A DNA stretch of 45,702 bases from Rothia sp. (in: high G+C Gram-positive bacteria) (GCA_030530925.1 JAUMUA010000008.1:1-45702); one strand, 5' to 3'. Shown: positions 25,228-33,966, numbered from the stretch's first letter. Notes: generated by a model from the letters alone, not told the origin. Program-made: numbers and translations.

Positions 25228-25504
25228 GGCGGCAAAATATTGCGGGTTTTCTTGTTTTCGGTGCTTTAAACTAAGAAATTCGCTCTGTAAGCACTATTGC
25301 GCCAAATAGTTACCTTCCCCATCTCCCCAGCCAACGCCCAGCCGAATCTCGTGAGATTCCTACTCTGGGATGAGGTCTAAGGGCACTCGCCCCCGATAAG
25401 CTGGTGTTCGCGGGCTCTTTGTCTCGCATAGTTGCCGTTCGCCGGGGTGCATGGTGCGGTAACACCAGCAGAATCACACTGAACAGATAGTCGGAGTCGC
25501 CCTC
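25228..25504 (+). promoter_or_regulatory. Long leader region of the P-type ATPase gene
   Basis: 277 bp without a gene. Two 9-nt segments, GCTGGTGTT (25400-25408) and AACACCAGC (25461-25469), could pair and enclose 52 nt. Upstream, AATCTC and GAGATT form a small hairpin near 25345-25358. The region could be a structured leader or simply a pair of protein sites. I do not see the core of the Mn2+ (yybP-ykoY) riboswitch. Confidence 0.4.
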
Positions 25505-27988
25505 GTGAACACCATCGGCAAACCCACAGAAGATGCCGCAGCCTCCGAGCTCAGCTTGCATGGTCTGAATAGCGCACAAGTGCAACAGCGTCGCGACGCC
25601 GGTCTAACGAACACTCAAGACCATTCCTCATCACGCAGCACCCTAACTATTATTCGAACCCACCTATTCACGCTGTTTAACCTTGTGCTGGGTTTATGTG
25701 GTCTTGTGGTGGTTCTGTTAGGACGCTGGCTAGATACCCTGTTTCTTTTAGCGGCGATTGCCAACGTGGTCGTCGGCTTCGTGCAGGAATTCTCTGCCAA
25801 GCGCAAGCTCGATCAAATTGCGTTACTACGCCGCGACCCCGTCACCGTCACCCGTGATGGTCGTTCACAAAGTATTGGACTCGAAGATTTGGTGCAGGAT
25901 GACGTGGTGGTGCTCAAACGCGGCGACCAAGTACCTGCCGATGCCACAGTGCTCACCAGCGACGGTCTTGACCTCGACGAATCGATGCTGACCGGTGAAA
26001 ACGACGCAGTAGCTAAACATCCTAACGACACCGTGCTTTCGGGTAGCGCCGTCGTGGGCGGTAGCGGTCGCGTGCAATTATTTGCCGTAGGCAGCGCGTC
26101 CCACGCCGCTAAACTTGCCACCGAAGCCAAGCAGTTTTCGGTGATTCATTCTGAACTGCGTGAAAGCATGGAACGCGTGGTCAAGTGGATTACCTGGGCG
26201 CTGATTCCCATTATGGCGGTAGTGCTCAACGGCCAGATGGTAGCTTTTGGTGGCTGGTCTCAGGCGTGGCATTCGGGGGCGTGGCAAGACGCGGCGATTG
26301 TGGCGGTCTCTTCCATTGCCTCGATGATTCCGCAGGGTCTAGCGCTCATGACTACTATTTCCTTCGCTACTGCCGCGGTAAAACTTGCTCAAGATGAGGT
26401 GCTGATTCAAGAGCAACCGGCTGTTGAAATGTTGGCTCGAGTAGATGTTGTGTGCTTCGACAAAACCGGTACTTTAACCGAAGGGGGTGTGCGGTTCAAC
26501 AAGCTTTTGCCCCTCCATGCGGTGGCAGAAGATGAGAACGCCGTACGCGTTGCCCCCGCCTCCACCCAAGCTTTGGGATGGTTCGGCGCCGATGAAAACG
26601 CCAACCCCACAGCTCTTGCCCTGGGCGAAGAATTTACAGAAACTCCATCTAGCCAGCCCAGCGGACAGATTCCTTTCAACTCCGCCATGAGGTTCTCTGC
26701 AGTAGAGTTCGCAGACTCAGGTGCATGGATTTTAGGAGCACCCGAGGCGCTCCTACCCGCAGAATCTTCTGAACGAAGTAACGCTCGCGAACTTGCCGCA
26801 AGCGGCTTGCGCACCATGGTGCTTTCACACGCCCCGCACCTTGAGCGCGACTCCGCTGGGACAGTTCTTACCCGCATGCCGCACGACATCGAGCCCCTCT
26901 GCTTTGTTACCTTTCGTGAGCAGGTGCGCAAAGAAGCACCGGCAACCCTTAACTACTTCCGCGAACAGGGTATTGATCTCAAAGTGCTCTCCGGCGATAA
27001 CCCGCACACCGTGGCCGCTGCCGCCAAGCAAGCAGGCATGGATGTTTCACGTGGAGCAATCGATACCTCACAGCTTCCCGAGGACGGCCCCGAACTTGAA
27101 GAAGCCGTGCTGAGTCACGCCGTCTTCGGTCGCGTGAACCCGCAGCAGAAAAAGAACATGGTGTTGGCGTTACAACGGCACGGCAAAACAGTTGCCATGA
27201 CCGGTGATGGAATCAATGACGCGCTTGCCCTCAAACACGCTGATTTGGGTATTGCTATGGGTAACGCGGCGCCGGCTACTAAAGCGGTATCCCGCATGGT
27301 TCTTTTGGACGGACGCTTTGACCGCCTACCCAGCGTTTTGGGACAGGGACGCAAGATTATTGCGAACATTGAACGAGTCACCAACCTCTTCCTTACCAAG
27401 ACCGGTTTTGCCATTCTGCTAGGCATTACTCTGGGTATTTTGTGCTGGAAGTTCCCGTTCCTCCCCCGCCAATACTCCACTGCCGATCTGCTCATCGTCG
27501 GTGGTCCCGCCTTCTTCATTACGATGTTCCCTAACACCCGCCGCTACGTTTCCGGGTTCTTGAGCCGCGCCTTGCACTATGCATTGCCCACCGCCGTCAT
27601 TATTACGATGATGCTGGTGGCGTTGAACTTCAAAGGACGCTCGATGGGACCAGAAATCACGCTTGAGCAGCTACAAACTGCCACGTTTATCACCCTCGTT
27701 ATTATGGGTATTTACAACATCACCACCGTGATTCGTCCGTTGAAGCTGTACCAAGTGGGACTGGTGGCGGCAATGTATGTGGGTATGGTTCTCGCAATTT
27801 TGGTGCCCATACTCAGCGCCTACCACCAATTCCAAGTTCCAACTGGCGAACTTCTTGCATGGTCCATAGGGTTGGGCATTGCTGGTATTGCTCTGATTGA
27901 AATTAACCTGCACTTGCACCACCGCTGGATGGCGCGAAAGCACCCAGACGCCGTTGAAGCCATCCGGCGAGCCAGCTCCACCAGCTAA
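25505..27988 (+). CDS. P-type cation ATPase, CtpE-like
   Basis: 827 residues with the full P-type layout: an actuator loop with LTGENDAV (TGE), the phosphorylation site CFDKTGTLTEG with Asp319, the nucleotide domain, and the hinge MTGDGINDALALKHADLGIAM. The pre-phosphorylation membrane segment reads SMIPQGLALMTTISF, matching memory of mycobacterial CtpE, a Ca2+ importer. The metal-binding cysteines of CopA/ZntA types are absent. The most likely substrate is Ca2+ (or Mn2+). The start is GTG with GGAG 8 nt upstream. Confidence 0.9.
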   Translation: MNTIGKPTEDAAASELSLHGLNSAQVQQRRDAGLTNTQDHSSSRSTLTIIRTHLFTLFNLVLGLCGLVVVLLGRWLDTLFLLAAIANVVVGFVQEFSAKRKLDQIALLRRDPVTVTRDGRSQSIGLEDLVQDDVVVLKRGDQVPADATVLTSDGLDLDESMLTGENDAVAKHPNDTVLSGSAVVGGSGRVQLFAVGSASHAAKLATEAKQFSVIHSELRESMERVVKWITWALIPIMAVVLNGQMVAFGGWSQAWHSGAWQDAAIVAVSSIASMIPQGLALMTTISFATAAVKLAQDEVLIQEQPAVEMLARVDVVCFDKTGTLTEGGVRFNKLLPLHAVAEDENAVRVAPASTQALGWFGADENANPTALALGEEFTETPSSQPSGQIPFNSAMRFSAVEFADSGAWILGAPEALLPAESSERSNARELAASGLRTMVLSHAPHLERDSAGTVLTRMPHDIEPLCFVTFREQVRKEAPATLNYFREQGIDLKVLSGDNPHTVAAAAKQAGMDVSRGAIDTSQLPEDGPELEEAVLSHAVFGRVNPQQKKNMVLALQRHGKTVAMTGDGINDALALKHADLGIAMGNAAPATKAVSRMVLLDGRFDRLPSVLGQGRKIIANIERVTNLFLTKTGFAILLGITLGILCWKFPFLPRQYSTADLLIVGGPAFFITMFPNTRRYVSGFLSRALHYALPTAVIITMMLVALNFKGRSMGPEITLEQLQTATFITLVIMGIYNITTVIRPLKLYQVGLVAAMYVGMVLAILVPILSAYHQFQVPTGELLAWSIGLGIAGIALIEINLHLHHRWMARKHPDAVEAIRRASSTS

Positions 27989-28032
27989 AGCAAAGAGGCA
28001 GTACAGGGTAAATTACATGCCGACACAAACTG

Positions 28033-28061
28033 TTGCACGAACCCCTTTGCTGGAGTAAAGT
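28033..28061 (+). promoter_or_regulatory. Promoter of the PTS gene
   Basis: TTGCAC (28033-28038), a 17-bp spacer and TAAAGT (28056-28061). It predicts a leader of roughly 235 nt before the PTS start codon. Confidence 0.65.
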
Positions 28062-28100
28062 TACTGCCGAACGCGCTGAGATATGCGCTCTTAAACATCA

Positions 28101-28130
28101 GGATTGTTACTGGTTATGCAGGCAAGACCT
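28101..28130 (+). promoter_or_regulatory. Ribonucleic antiterminator (RAT) site, BglG/LicT type
   Basis: The element starts GGATTGTTACTG and ends GCAGGCAAGACCT, the well-known consensus of RAT hairpins bound by BglG/LicT/SacY proteins, with the expected variable loop between. Its 3' part overlaps the 5' arm of the terminator at 28125-28259, so the two structures exclude each other. Binding of a dephosphorylated or sugar-activated antiterminator should allow read-through into the PTS gene. Confidence 0.88.
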
Positions 28131-28259
28131 GGGTTGCACAGCTTTTGAAGCACCTTGGATTTAAGGTTAACTGTATTCAAAAGCATCCGTTCATAAGGTT
28201 TTACCACGAGACACCCATACTCTCGTTGACCAACGGATTATGCAGCCCGGGTCTTTTTT
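28125..28259 (+). terminator. Leader terminator with a long structured loop
   Basis: The arm at 28125-28138 (AGACCTGGGTTGCA) pairs with 28241-28254 (TGCAGCCCGGGTCT) over 14 bp with two wobbles, followed by a run of six T. The 102-nt loop is unusually long and holds nested perfect stems: GCTTTTGAA/TTCAAAAGC (28141-28149 with 28176-28184), ATCCGTT/AACGGAT (28185-28191 with 28232-28238) and, inside the latter, ACGAGA/TCTCGT (28206-28211 with 28221-28226). The whole 28101-28259 stretch therefore folds as a branched RNA. Confidence 0.75.
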
Positions 28260-28302
28260 GTTTTTCTCGTGCAATTCACACATATTCAGAAATGGATTAA
28301 CC

Positions 28303-30435
28303 ATGAATAACTCCCAGATGGGTGAGAAGATTCTCGAAGGCCTTGGTGGTCCCGAGAACATTTCGCACTTCACCCACTGTGCAACTCGATTACGTGTTAC
28401 CCCTAAGTCACACGGCGCTATCGATAAAGAAAAGATTGAAAAGACCCCCGGTGTTCTTTCAATCATTGAGCAGTCCGGCCAAACCCAGGTTGTTTTGGGC
28501 GATAAGGTTGAGGGCGTGTACAACGAAATGCTCAAGTTACCGGGCATGAAGAACGTAGGCGAAGGCACCGTTGATGCCGAGGAGAACGACGAGAAAAAAG
28601 CTGGCGTTCTAACCCGTGTTTTTGACGTTCTTTCTGACTCGTTCCGCCCCCTCCTCTGGGCGTTGTTGGGTACCTCGATGATTCTTACCCTCATCGTGTT
28701 CATGCAGCAGCTTGGATTCTTTGGTACCTACACTGACCTCACCGGCAAGGTAGTGAACATCGATATCGTGAACGGCCCTCGCTTGGCTGATCCCGACGCC
28801 GCTGCCGCGATGCTCAACGAGTGGCGTATGAAGTTCCCCTTCTGGTTCATTCTTCTTGCGGCTTCGCTCTCTGTTTTGCAGTTCATGCCAATTATGATTG
28901 GTGCAACCGCCGCTAAGCGTCTTGGCGCGAACATGTGGGTTGGTGCAGCTATTCCTGCTGCGTTGATGACCGCAACTTTCCAGGGTTTTGCTGATGTTGC
29001 TACCGACGGCGTCGTGCAAGTTCCCTTCTTGGGCATGCATCTTCCGCTATACGTTATGAACTACACCGGTCAGATTTTCCCGCCGCTATTTGCGGCAGCA
29101 TTGCTGGCACCGCTTGAGCGCTTCTTGAAGAAGGTCATTCCCACCATGCTTCACATGGTGTTTGTGCCTATGCTCTCTGTTTTGATTTTGGTTCCGTTGA
29201 CCGCTTTCTTGATTGGTCCTTTCGGCATCAAGTTTGCGCTGTTGATTTCCGATTTCATTGGCAATATCAACGACGTCGCACCGTGGCTTGTTGGTGGTCT
29301 CATCGCTGGTCTGTACCTCTTCATGGTTCCCTTGGGTCTGCACTGGCCTTTGAACGCCGTCATGATCAACAACTTGCAGACCAACGGTTTTGACTTCATC
29401 CAGTCCCCCATGGGCGCATACAACTTTGCTGTGTTTGGTGTAGTAACCGGTGTGGCTATTCGCGCTCGTCGCAACAAAGAACTTCGTCAGACCGCAACCG
29501 GTGCAGCGATTTCCGGTTTGCTCGGTGGTATTTCCGAGCCTTCGCTTTACGGCGTGGTGCTTCGTTACAAGCGCGTATTCCCGCTCATTTTGGTTCCCGC
29601 AATTATTGGTGGTGCGCTCATTTCGATGCTCGGTGTGAAGTCATACGCTTTTGCGTTCACCTCATTGCTTTCGATTCCTGCAATGCAGCCCGCACCTCTT
29701 TACATGATTGGTTTGGCTGTTGCGTACTTTGGTGCGCTCGTGGGCGTGCTGATTTTCGGTTACGATTCCCGTTCTTCACGCAAGGCTGCTACCGAAGCTG
29801 CTGAGAATGAGACCGTTGCTGAGCGCGTTGAGCACAAAGAAACCTCATCTGTTGCTGCAGGTCTTGCTGGTGCAGGTGTAGCTGGCGGTGCCGCGCATAA
29901 TGCTGGTTCTTCACAGTCTGCACAGAATCACTCCAACACTTCTGTAGCTCCTGCAGCAGATGTTCCTTGGGCATCTAATGATTCTGCACTAGGCGTTGCT
30001 TCACCCCTTGAGGGCCGTGCGATTCCTCTTTCTGAGGTTCCTGATCCCATCTTCGCTGGCGCTAAGTTGGGCAAGGGCGCTGCCATTGAGCCCACCGGCA
30101 ACACCGTGTACGCACCTGCCGCTGGCAAGGTCATTGCTACTCCGGCGTCGGGCCACGCTGTTGGCTTGAAGTTGAAGAACGGCGTCGAGCTTCTCATTCA
30201 CGTGGGCATCGACACCGTGAACCTTGGCGGCAAGGGCTTTGACGTTCACGTTGTGAAGGGTCAAGAAGTTGAGGCTGGGCAGGCTCTGGTAACTTTTGAT
30301 CGCAAGATTATTGAGGACGCCGGCTACCCGCTAACCACCCCGGTTTTGGTGACCAACACCGTGAAATTCGCGGACGTTGAGGGCAAGACTGGCGAGGTTA
30401 AGCCTGGCGACGCTCTGATTGAGATCACTGCCTAA
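28303..30435 (+). CDS. PTS sugar transporter EIIBCA, beta-glucoside/sucrose family
   Basis: 710 residues with domain order B-C-A. EIIB has its phospho-Cys in HFTHCATRLR (Cys26). EIIC has about ten membrane helices, with GISEPSLYGVVLRYK near the substrate site. A low-complexity Ala/Ser-rich linker of some 80 residues leads to EIIA with phospho-His in LLIHVGIDTV (His633). The B-C-A order and RAT site point to beta-glucosides, with sucrose, trehalose or glucose as alternatives. The ATG at 28303 has AATGGA upstream; the frame opens earlier, within the terminator, so that extension is not coding. No phospho-beta-glucosidase or antiterminator gene is in the window. Confidence 0.92.
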   Translation: MNNSQMGEKILEGLGGPENISHFTHCATRLRVTPKSHGAIDKEKIEKTPGVLSIIEQSGQTQVVLGDKVEGVYNEMLKLPGMKNVGEGTVDAEENDEKKAGVLTRVFDVLSDSFRPLLWALLGTSMILTLIVFMQQLGFFGTYTDLTGKVVNIDIVNGPRLADPDAAAAMLNEWRMKFPFWFILLAASLSVLQFMPIMIGATAAKRLGANMWVGAAIPAALMTATFQGFADVATDGVVQVPFLGMHLPLYVMNYTGQIFPPLFAAALLAPLERFLKKVIPTMLHMVFVPMLSVLILVPLTAFLIGPFGIKFALLISDFIGNINDVAPWLVGGLIAGLYLFMVPLGLHWPLNAVMINNLQTNGFDFIQSPMGAYNFAVFGVVTGVAIRARRNKELRQTATGAAISGLLGGISEPSLYGVVLRYKRVFPLILVPAIIGGALISMLGVKSYAFAFTSLLSIPAMQPAPLYMIGLAVAYFGALVGVLIFGYDSRSSRKAATEAAENETVAERVEHKETSSVAAGLAGAGVAGGAAHNAGSSQSAQNHSNTSVAPAADVPWASNDSALGVASPLEGRAIPLSEVPDPIFAGAKLGKGAAIEPTGNTVYAPAAGKVIATPASGHAVGLKLKNGVELLIHVGIDTVNLGGKGFDVHVVKGQEVEAGQALVTFDRKIIEDAGYPLTTPVLVTNTVKFADVEGKTGEVKPGDALIEITA

Positions 30436-30445
30436 ATAACCACTA

Positions 30446-30495
30446 AAAAGACCGCCTTGCTATGCGCTAGTTTGCGCATATCAAGGCGGTCTTTT
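30446..30495. terminator. Bidirectional terminator after the PTS gene
   Basis: AAAAGACCGCCTTG (30446-30459) pairs with CAAGGCGGTCTTTT (30482-30495), and the stem continues after a mismatch with TATGCGC/GCGCATA around a 6-nt loop. It is shared with the convergent GNAT gene. Confidence 0.9.
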
Positions 30496-30505
30496 GTTGT
30501 ACCGG

Positions 30506-30994
30506 TTAGCGGTTAATTTCTAGCACCATGTGTACATGGTCAATTCCAGCTTCAAGGTAAATATCTCCCACGCGCGCGAACCCTGCCGCTGAGTAAAGAG
30601 TGTTAGCTAGGTATTCTTGGGCGGATATTTCAATGCGTTGCGCTGAGGTGTTCTCGGTAATCCAGCGGATACCTTCGGCAACTAGCGCTTTACCCAAACC
30701 CGTGCCGCGGGTTTCTGGCAGGACGGCGACGCGTCCGATGGTCCAGGCGCCAGGGGTAATTTCGTGCGAGTCGTCGGTAACGGTCTCTAGGTCAAACATG
30801 CGCAGGTAACCAATCACTCGCCCGTCGTCGGCTTTAACGAAGAGGTGCAGGCAGTGTAGGTCGGCATCGTCGGGTTCTTGTTCGGTGATTTTCTGCCCCA
30901 CGGTAAACACGATGGAGCGCATCACGTAAATGCTGTGCAGCTCGCGCAGGGTAAGTTCGTCAAACGTTTTGAGGTGAAATTGCGGGGTGCTCAT
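30506..30994 (-). CDS. GNAT N-acetyltransferase, ElaA-like
   Basis: About 162 residues. The start (FDELTLRELHSIYVMRSIVFTVGQ) matches the ElaA subgroup, and the acetyl-CoA loop is seen in RVAVLPETRGTGLGKAL. These are cytoplasmic acetyltransferases whose substrates are mostly unknown. An ATG 11 codons upstream (31027) is also open; neither start has a clear ribosome site, and I chose the one that fits the family length. Confidence 0.83.
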   Translation of the reverse strand: MSTPQFHLKTFDELTLRELHSIYVMRSIVFTVGQKITEQEPDDADLHCLHLFVKADDGRVIGYLRMFDLETVTDDSHEITPGAWTIGRVAVLPETRGTGLGKALVAEGIRWITENTSAQRIEISAQEYLANTLYSAAGFARVGDIYLEAGIDHVHMVLEINR

Positions 30995-31073
30995 GAAAAG
31001 TAGCGTAACACTGGGGATTCCCCTCATACAGTAGGTCCCACTCTACGAATGAAATCGAACCATTGACCGCGGT

Positions 31074-31472
31074 TTAAAACATAAAAAAGTAGAAACCAAA
31101 CACCAATATTGCCGCAGTACCGAACGACACTAGTTTTTGTACCGGGGTTTCTGCTGTGCTTTTATCGCGAAATCCCCATTCGTCATAACCATTGCCCCAA
31201 ATCTGTTTGAGTTTTCTTTGGGCAAACCAGAGCAGTGCAACAAGGAATAAGAAAAAGAGAACACCAATACTTGAGAAAATTAGAAAATTATTAAGGTCTT
31301 CGAACCAATGATCATACTTATGTGCATTTCGGCATTGCGCATCAAAAACGCATCCTATTTCATCATCACGGACAGTTAGCAATAAGAAGAAAGCAGATAC
31401 CAATAATGGAACCATCAAAAAGAGCTGAATAGCGCGAACAGCGCTGAGAGTCACCGCTTCTGAGAAAGTCAT
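31074..31472 (-). CDS. Small membrane protein of unknown function
   Basis: 132 residues with three hydrophobic segments at about 14-33, 63-85 and 113-131. The loop between the first two holds two cysteines (GCVFDAQCRNAHKYDHWF) and would lie outside if the N terminus is inside. A basic, Trp-containing stretch (FAQRKLKQIWGNGYDEWGF) follows the second helix. I do not recognise a family. The reading frame is intact and well placed between neighbours, but the small size keeps confidence moderate. Confidence 0.6.
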   Translation of the reverse strand: MTFSEAVTLSAVRAIQLFLMVPLLVSAFFLLLTVRDDEIGCVFDAQCRNAHKYDHWFEDLNNFLIFSSIGVLFFLFLVALLWFAQRKLKQIWGNGYDEWGFRDKSTAETPVQKLVSFGTAAILVFGFYFFMF

Positions 31473-31493
31473 AAAAAGCAGTCTATAGCCATT

Positions 31494-32261
31494 TTATCCA
31501 CTTACTTCGGCGTACATTCCCGCCACTGGCTCGCCGCGCTCATTGCGCGGGCGAAACTTTGCGAGCTCCTGAAAGAGTTTTGAATCGAGGATACCGGTGC
31601 GCGGGTTCGAGTTGATGACCGCGCATCGTCCGATGGGTTCGCGCACAGTAATTTGAGTGTTATTGAGTGATGTCCAGGCGGTATTTTCGCATTCAAGTTT
31701 GAACTCTTGATTGCGCCAGTCATCTTCTTGAAACGGACGTTCGGTTTTAATCAGTAGGTTAGAACGAAACCTCGCATGTTCGTGCGCCAGCGTTGGGCGT
31801 TGCAAGCGTTCTGCTAAATACTCAACCGTGGCAGTTCCAAGAAGCGAAAGCGCACGACCGTAAATAATTCCACCCGTTGGCGCTACCGCCAAAACAACTG
31901 GCTTGCGCAAGTATTCAGAAAATAGCGCGTTAGCTTCGGTGTTCAATAGGCTGAGGTTTACCCGGCGTCCCCAAAAATCGCATTCGAGAGTTTCCGCTGA
32001 TGAAACTGTTATTTCCGTGGGTTTTTTGCCAGGAAAGATTATGCTAAGACACTCCTTTTTCACCGCTGAAATCGAACACTGCACCGCCATAAGTTCTGGG
32101 TGCGCTACGGTGCGCAACACTTTTTGTGCTTTCACATCAACCAAGCAAAATTGCCGATCCCCCACCGCCCCCGCAGGGATGAGCCGGGCGTCGTCCTGCG
32201 GTTGGTACCGCGTACCCTTAATCGGTGCAAACCCAAAACTTTCAACTGTGAGCGTGTTCAT
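31494..32261 (-). CDS. MOSC domain protein
   Basis: About 255 residues: a MOSC N-terminal beta-barrel part (VESFGFAPIKGTRYQPQ, GDRQFCLVD) and a MOSC domain with RFRSNLLIKTE and the conserved cysteine in IGRCAVINSNPRTG, ending EPVAGMYAEVSG. Such proteins bind molybdenum cofactor and move sulfur or reduce N-hydroxylated compounds (YiiM/YcbX/mARC type). No redox partner is fused. The ATG at 32261 has AGGA only 2 nt away; a TTG at 32282 with GAGGGG upstream is an alternative start. Confidence 0.82.
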   Translation of the reverse strand: MNTLTVESFGFAPIKGTRYQPQDDARLIPAGAVGDRQFCLVDVKAQKVLRTVAHPELMAVQCSISAVKKECLSIIFPGKKPTEITVSSAETLECDFWGRRVNLSLLNTEANALFSEYLRKPVVLAVAPTGGIIYGRALSLLGTATVEYLAERLQRPTLAHEHARFRSNLLIKTERPFQEDDWRNQEFKLECENTAWTSLNNTQITVREPIGRCAVINSNPRTGILDSKLFQELAKFRPRNERGEPVAGMYAEVSG

Positions 32262-32303
32262 ATTCCTATAGTATGAAAACAAATACCCCTCTGAGGAGCA
32301 CTC

Positions 32304-32672
32304 ATGAAGAAATACATTCCCCTTGTAGCTTTGATGGCGTTAGCGCTAACCGGATGCGGTAGCGGCAGTGATTCCGCCCCCAGTGGGTTAAGCTCAGCAA
32401 CAGGTAGCAGTTCAGCGACGAGCGCAACAGCAACTGACAGCTCGGCGGCGTCATCTGATTCAGCCTCACCTTCCTCCAGCGAAGCCACCGCAACGCCTCA
32501 AGCTACGCCATCGAATGCGACGCCGTCCCCCAGCGGTGGTCTGCGCCTACCAGAGACTACCGTAACGCCGGACATTTTCTCGACGCCGCCTGCGGCATCT
32601 CCCACTGAAACGCCGGTGGGTGCAAACCCAGAAATTAACGCGCCGGTACCCACATCGACGGTGACGCCGTAA
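32304..32672 (+). CDS. Putative lipoprotein, Ser/Thr/Pro-rich
   Basis: 122 residues. A clear type II signal peptide (MKKYIPLVALMALALTGC) puts the lipid-modified cysteine at residue 18. The rest is almost entirely Ser, Thr, Ala and Pro, without a recognisable fold, so a wall-spanning stalk or glycosylated surface protein is plausible but unproven. GAGGAG lies 7 nt before the ATG. It is divergent from the MOSC gene, sharing a promoter region of about 40 bp. Confidence 0.72.
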   Translation: MKKYIPLVALMALALTGCGSGSDSAPSGLSSATGSSSATSATATDSSAASSDSASPSSSEATATPQATPSNATPSPSGGLRLPETTVTPDIFSTPPAASPTETPVGANPEINAPVPTSTVTP

Positions 32673-32711
32673 AGAACTTCGTGACGGGCGGGTCTGGTAG
32701 TTCACGACGAT

Positions 32712-33284
32712 TTACCAGGCTCGCCCGTGCAGTTTCACCGCACCTGCTGGCCAGTCGTTTTCTGATTTTTCTATAGGGTATACAAAGAGCGGTAAACCGG
32801 CGCTGTCTACTGTGGCATCACCGAGAGTGTTGATATATTCTTCGTCAGCCGAGATTCTGCACCAACCACAGGACCTATAGAAATCGGCGACTTCTTCGCG
32901 GCAGCCAAGATACCCAAAATCAATACCGCCTAAAAGTTTCATGGTGTCGGTAGCTGCGTTCATCAAGTGTTTCGCCAATCCATCACCGCGAGCTTGAGGA
33001 GCCACAAGAACTCCGCCTATTCCCCCTATGGCTAGGGATATTTTGCCAACTTCTATTTGACGCCGCGCCCAACCAACGTGCCCCACGACTGTCTCCCCAT
33101 GTAAAGCAATGATGTGAATATCGTGAGCGGCGTAGCCATAAGGCTGGTGAGCATTCCATTCGCCATACTCTTCAAAGTATTCGCGATTGAAAAGTTCCCT
33201 CACTCCAACGAGGTATGAACCAACTAGATCCTCGTGCGGAATAGCGACGAGGGTTTCGGCAAAAGATGCGTTTGATTTATTCAT
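32712..33284 (-). CDS. NodA-like GNAT acyltransferase
   Basis: 190 residues. The central part GHVGWARRQIEVGKISLAI, then GVLVAPQARGDGLAKHLM and the ending VYPIEKSENDWPAGAV resemble, from memory, rhizobial NodA (which has a similar RRFIEVG-type stretch, a GVRPDL-type motif and ends with FPIGRS...WPAG). Aminoglycoside 2'-N-acetyltransferases are related in layout. It is therefore a GNAT-fold N-acyl or N-acetyltransferase acting on an amino sugar or similar. It stands alone, with no chitin synthase or deacetylase gene beside it. A GGGCG/CGCCC-type imperfect hairpin overlaps its 3' end (32686-32727). Confidence 0.75.
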   Translation of the reverse strand: MNKSNASFAETLVAIPHEDLVGSYLVGVRELFNREYFEEYGEWNAHQPYGYAAHDIHIIALHGETVVGHVGWARRQIEVGKISLAIGGIGGVLVAPQARGDGLAKHLMNAATDTMKLLGGIDFGYLGCREEVADFYRSCGWCRISADEEYINTLGDATVDSAGLPLFVYPIEKSENDWPAGAVKLHGRAW

Positions 33285-33427
33285 ATCTCATCACGACTTT
33301 CGATACTGACCCAAGGTGTAAAAATCCTCATTCCTTACTTCACAAGCAGTTTCTTAGTAAATCAGTATGCAAAATACTAATTAATAAGTAAGCTGATAAT
33401 ACATACTTTTACGTCGAAAGGTCTGAG

Positions 33428-33916
33428 ATGTCTACGCCCAGCAACCCCAACCACGGTGAACGATACAACAACGCCAAAGCTCCCCACCGTAGCGAACCGA
33501 ATCTAGTTTTACCCGAAGAGCCCCCTGCGATAAACGAAAAGTCTAAAAAACCAGTATGGTCTTGGGTAATAGGGTTACTTTTAATGAGTCTACTCATTTG
33601 GGGCGGTTGTGCGATTTTAGGCAACCAAAGCAACAATGAGAGTGTACGAGCAGAGCTGAAGACCACTTCAAGTTCGAACGCCACAGTCAATTATGGGCCA
33701 GCAGATTCTACTGTTGCAGAAGACTTTGAGAAAGAGTGGAGCAAATCCGTAGGCGCCATTAGCCCCAAGGACAACTATGGCTTAAGCGTAAAGAGCGAAG
33801 ATTCAGCGGCTACCGTCAAGTGCCAAATTTCTGTGGACGGCGTTATTCAATCCGAATCTGAAGCTAAAGACGGAAAAGAAGCTGTGTGCAAGCTACCCGA
33901 GGACATCAAAAAGTAG
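33428..33916 (+). CDS. Single-pass membrane protein with extracellular domain, function unknown
   Basis: 162 residues: a polar proline-rich cytoplasmic part (1-42), one membrane helix (about 43-64, VWSWVIGLLLMSLLIWGGC) and a 95-residue extracellular domain with two cysteines (VKCQISVDG and EAVCKLP) that could form a disulfide. The CxI-VDG pattern faintly recalls MmpS/DUF4333-type domains, but I cannot assign it. GAAAGG lies 7 nt before the ATG, and a strong terminator follows. Confidence 0.68.
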   Translation: MSTPSNPNHGERYNNAKAPHRSEPNLVLPEEPPAINEKSKKPVWSWVIGLLLMSLLIWGGCAILGNQSNNESVRAELKTTSSSNATVNYGPADSTVAEDFEKEWSKSVGAISPKDNYGLSVKSEDSAATVKCQISVDGVIQSESEAKDGKEAVCKLPEDIKK

Positions 33917-33966
33917 GTAGCGGCACAATGTAAGATAACGATGCTTGGAAAGCTCAACTAAAAAAG

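Noticed and set aside
25228-25504. Mn2+ riboswitch (yybP-ykoY) before the P-type ATPase
   Set aside because: The conserved GGGGAGTAGC-type core and its partner loop are not found.
26407-26931. 174-codon minus-strand frame inside the P-type ATPase gene
   Set aside because: It is entirely antisense to a conserved enzyme domain, with a shadow-like composition.
28191-28703. 170-codon minus-strand frame opposite the start of the PTS gene
   Set aside because: It is a mirror of the EIIB coding region and leader; composition is Ser/Pro/Arg-rich as for antisense frames and no ribosome site is present.
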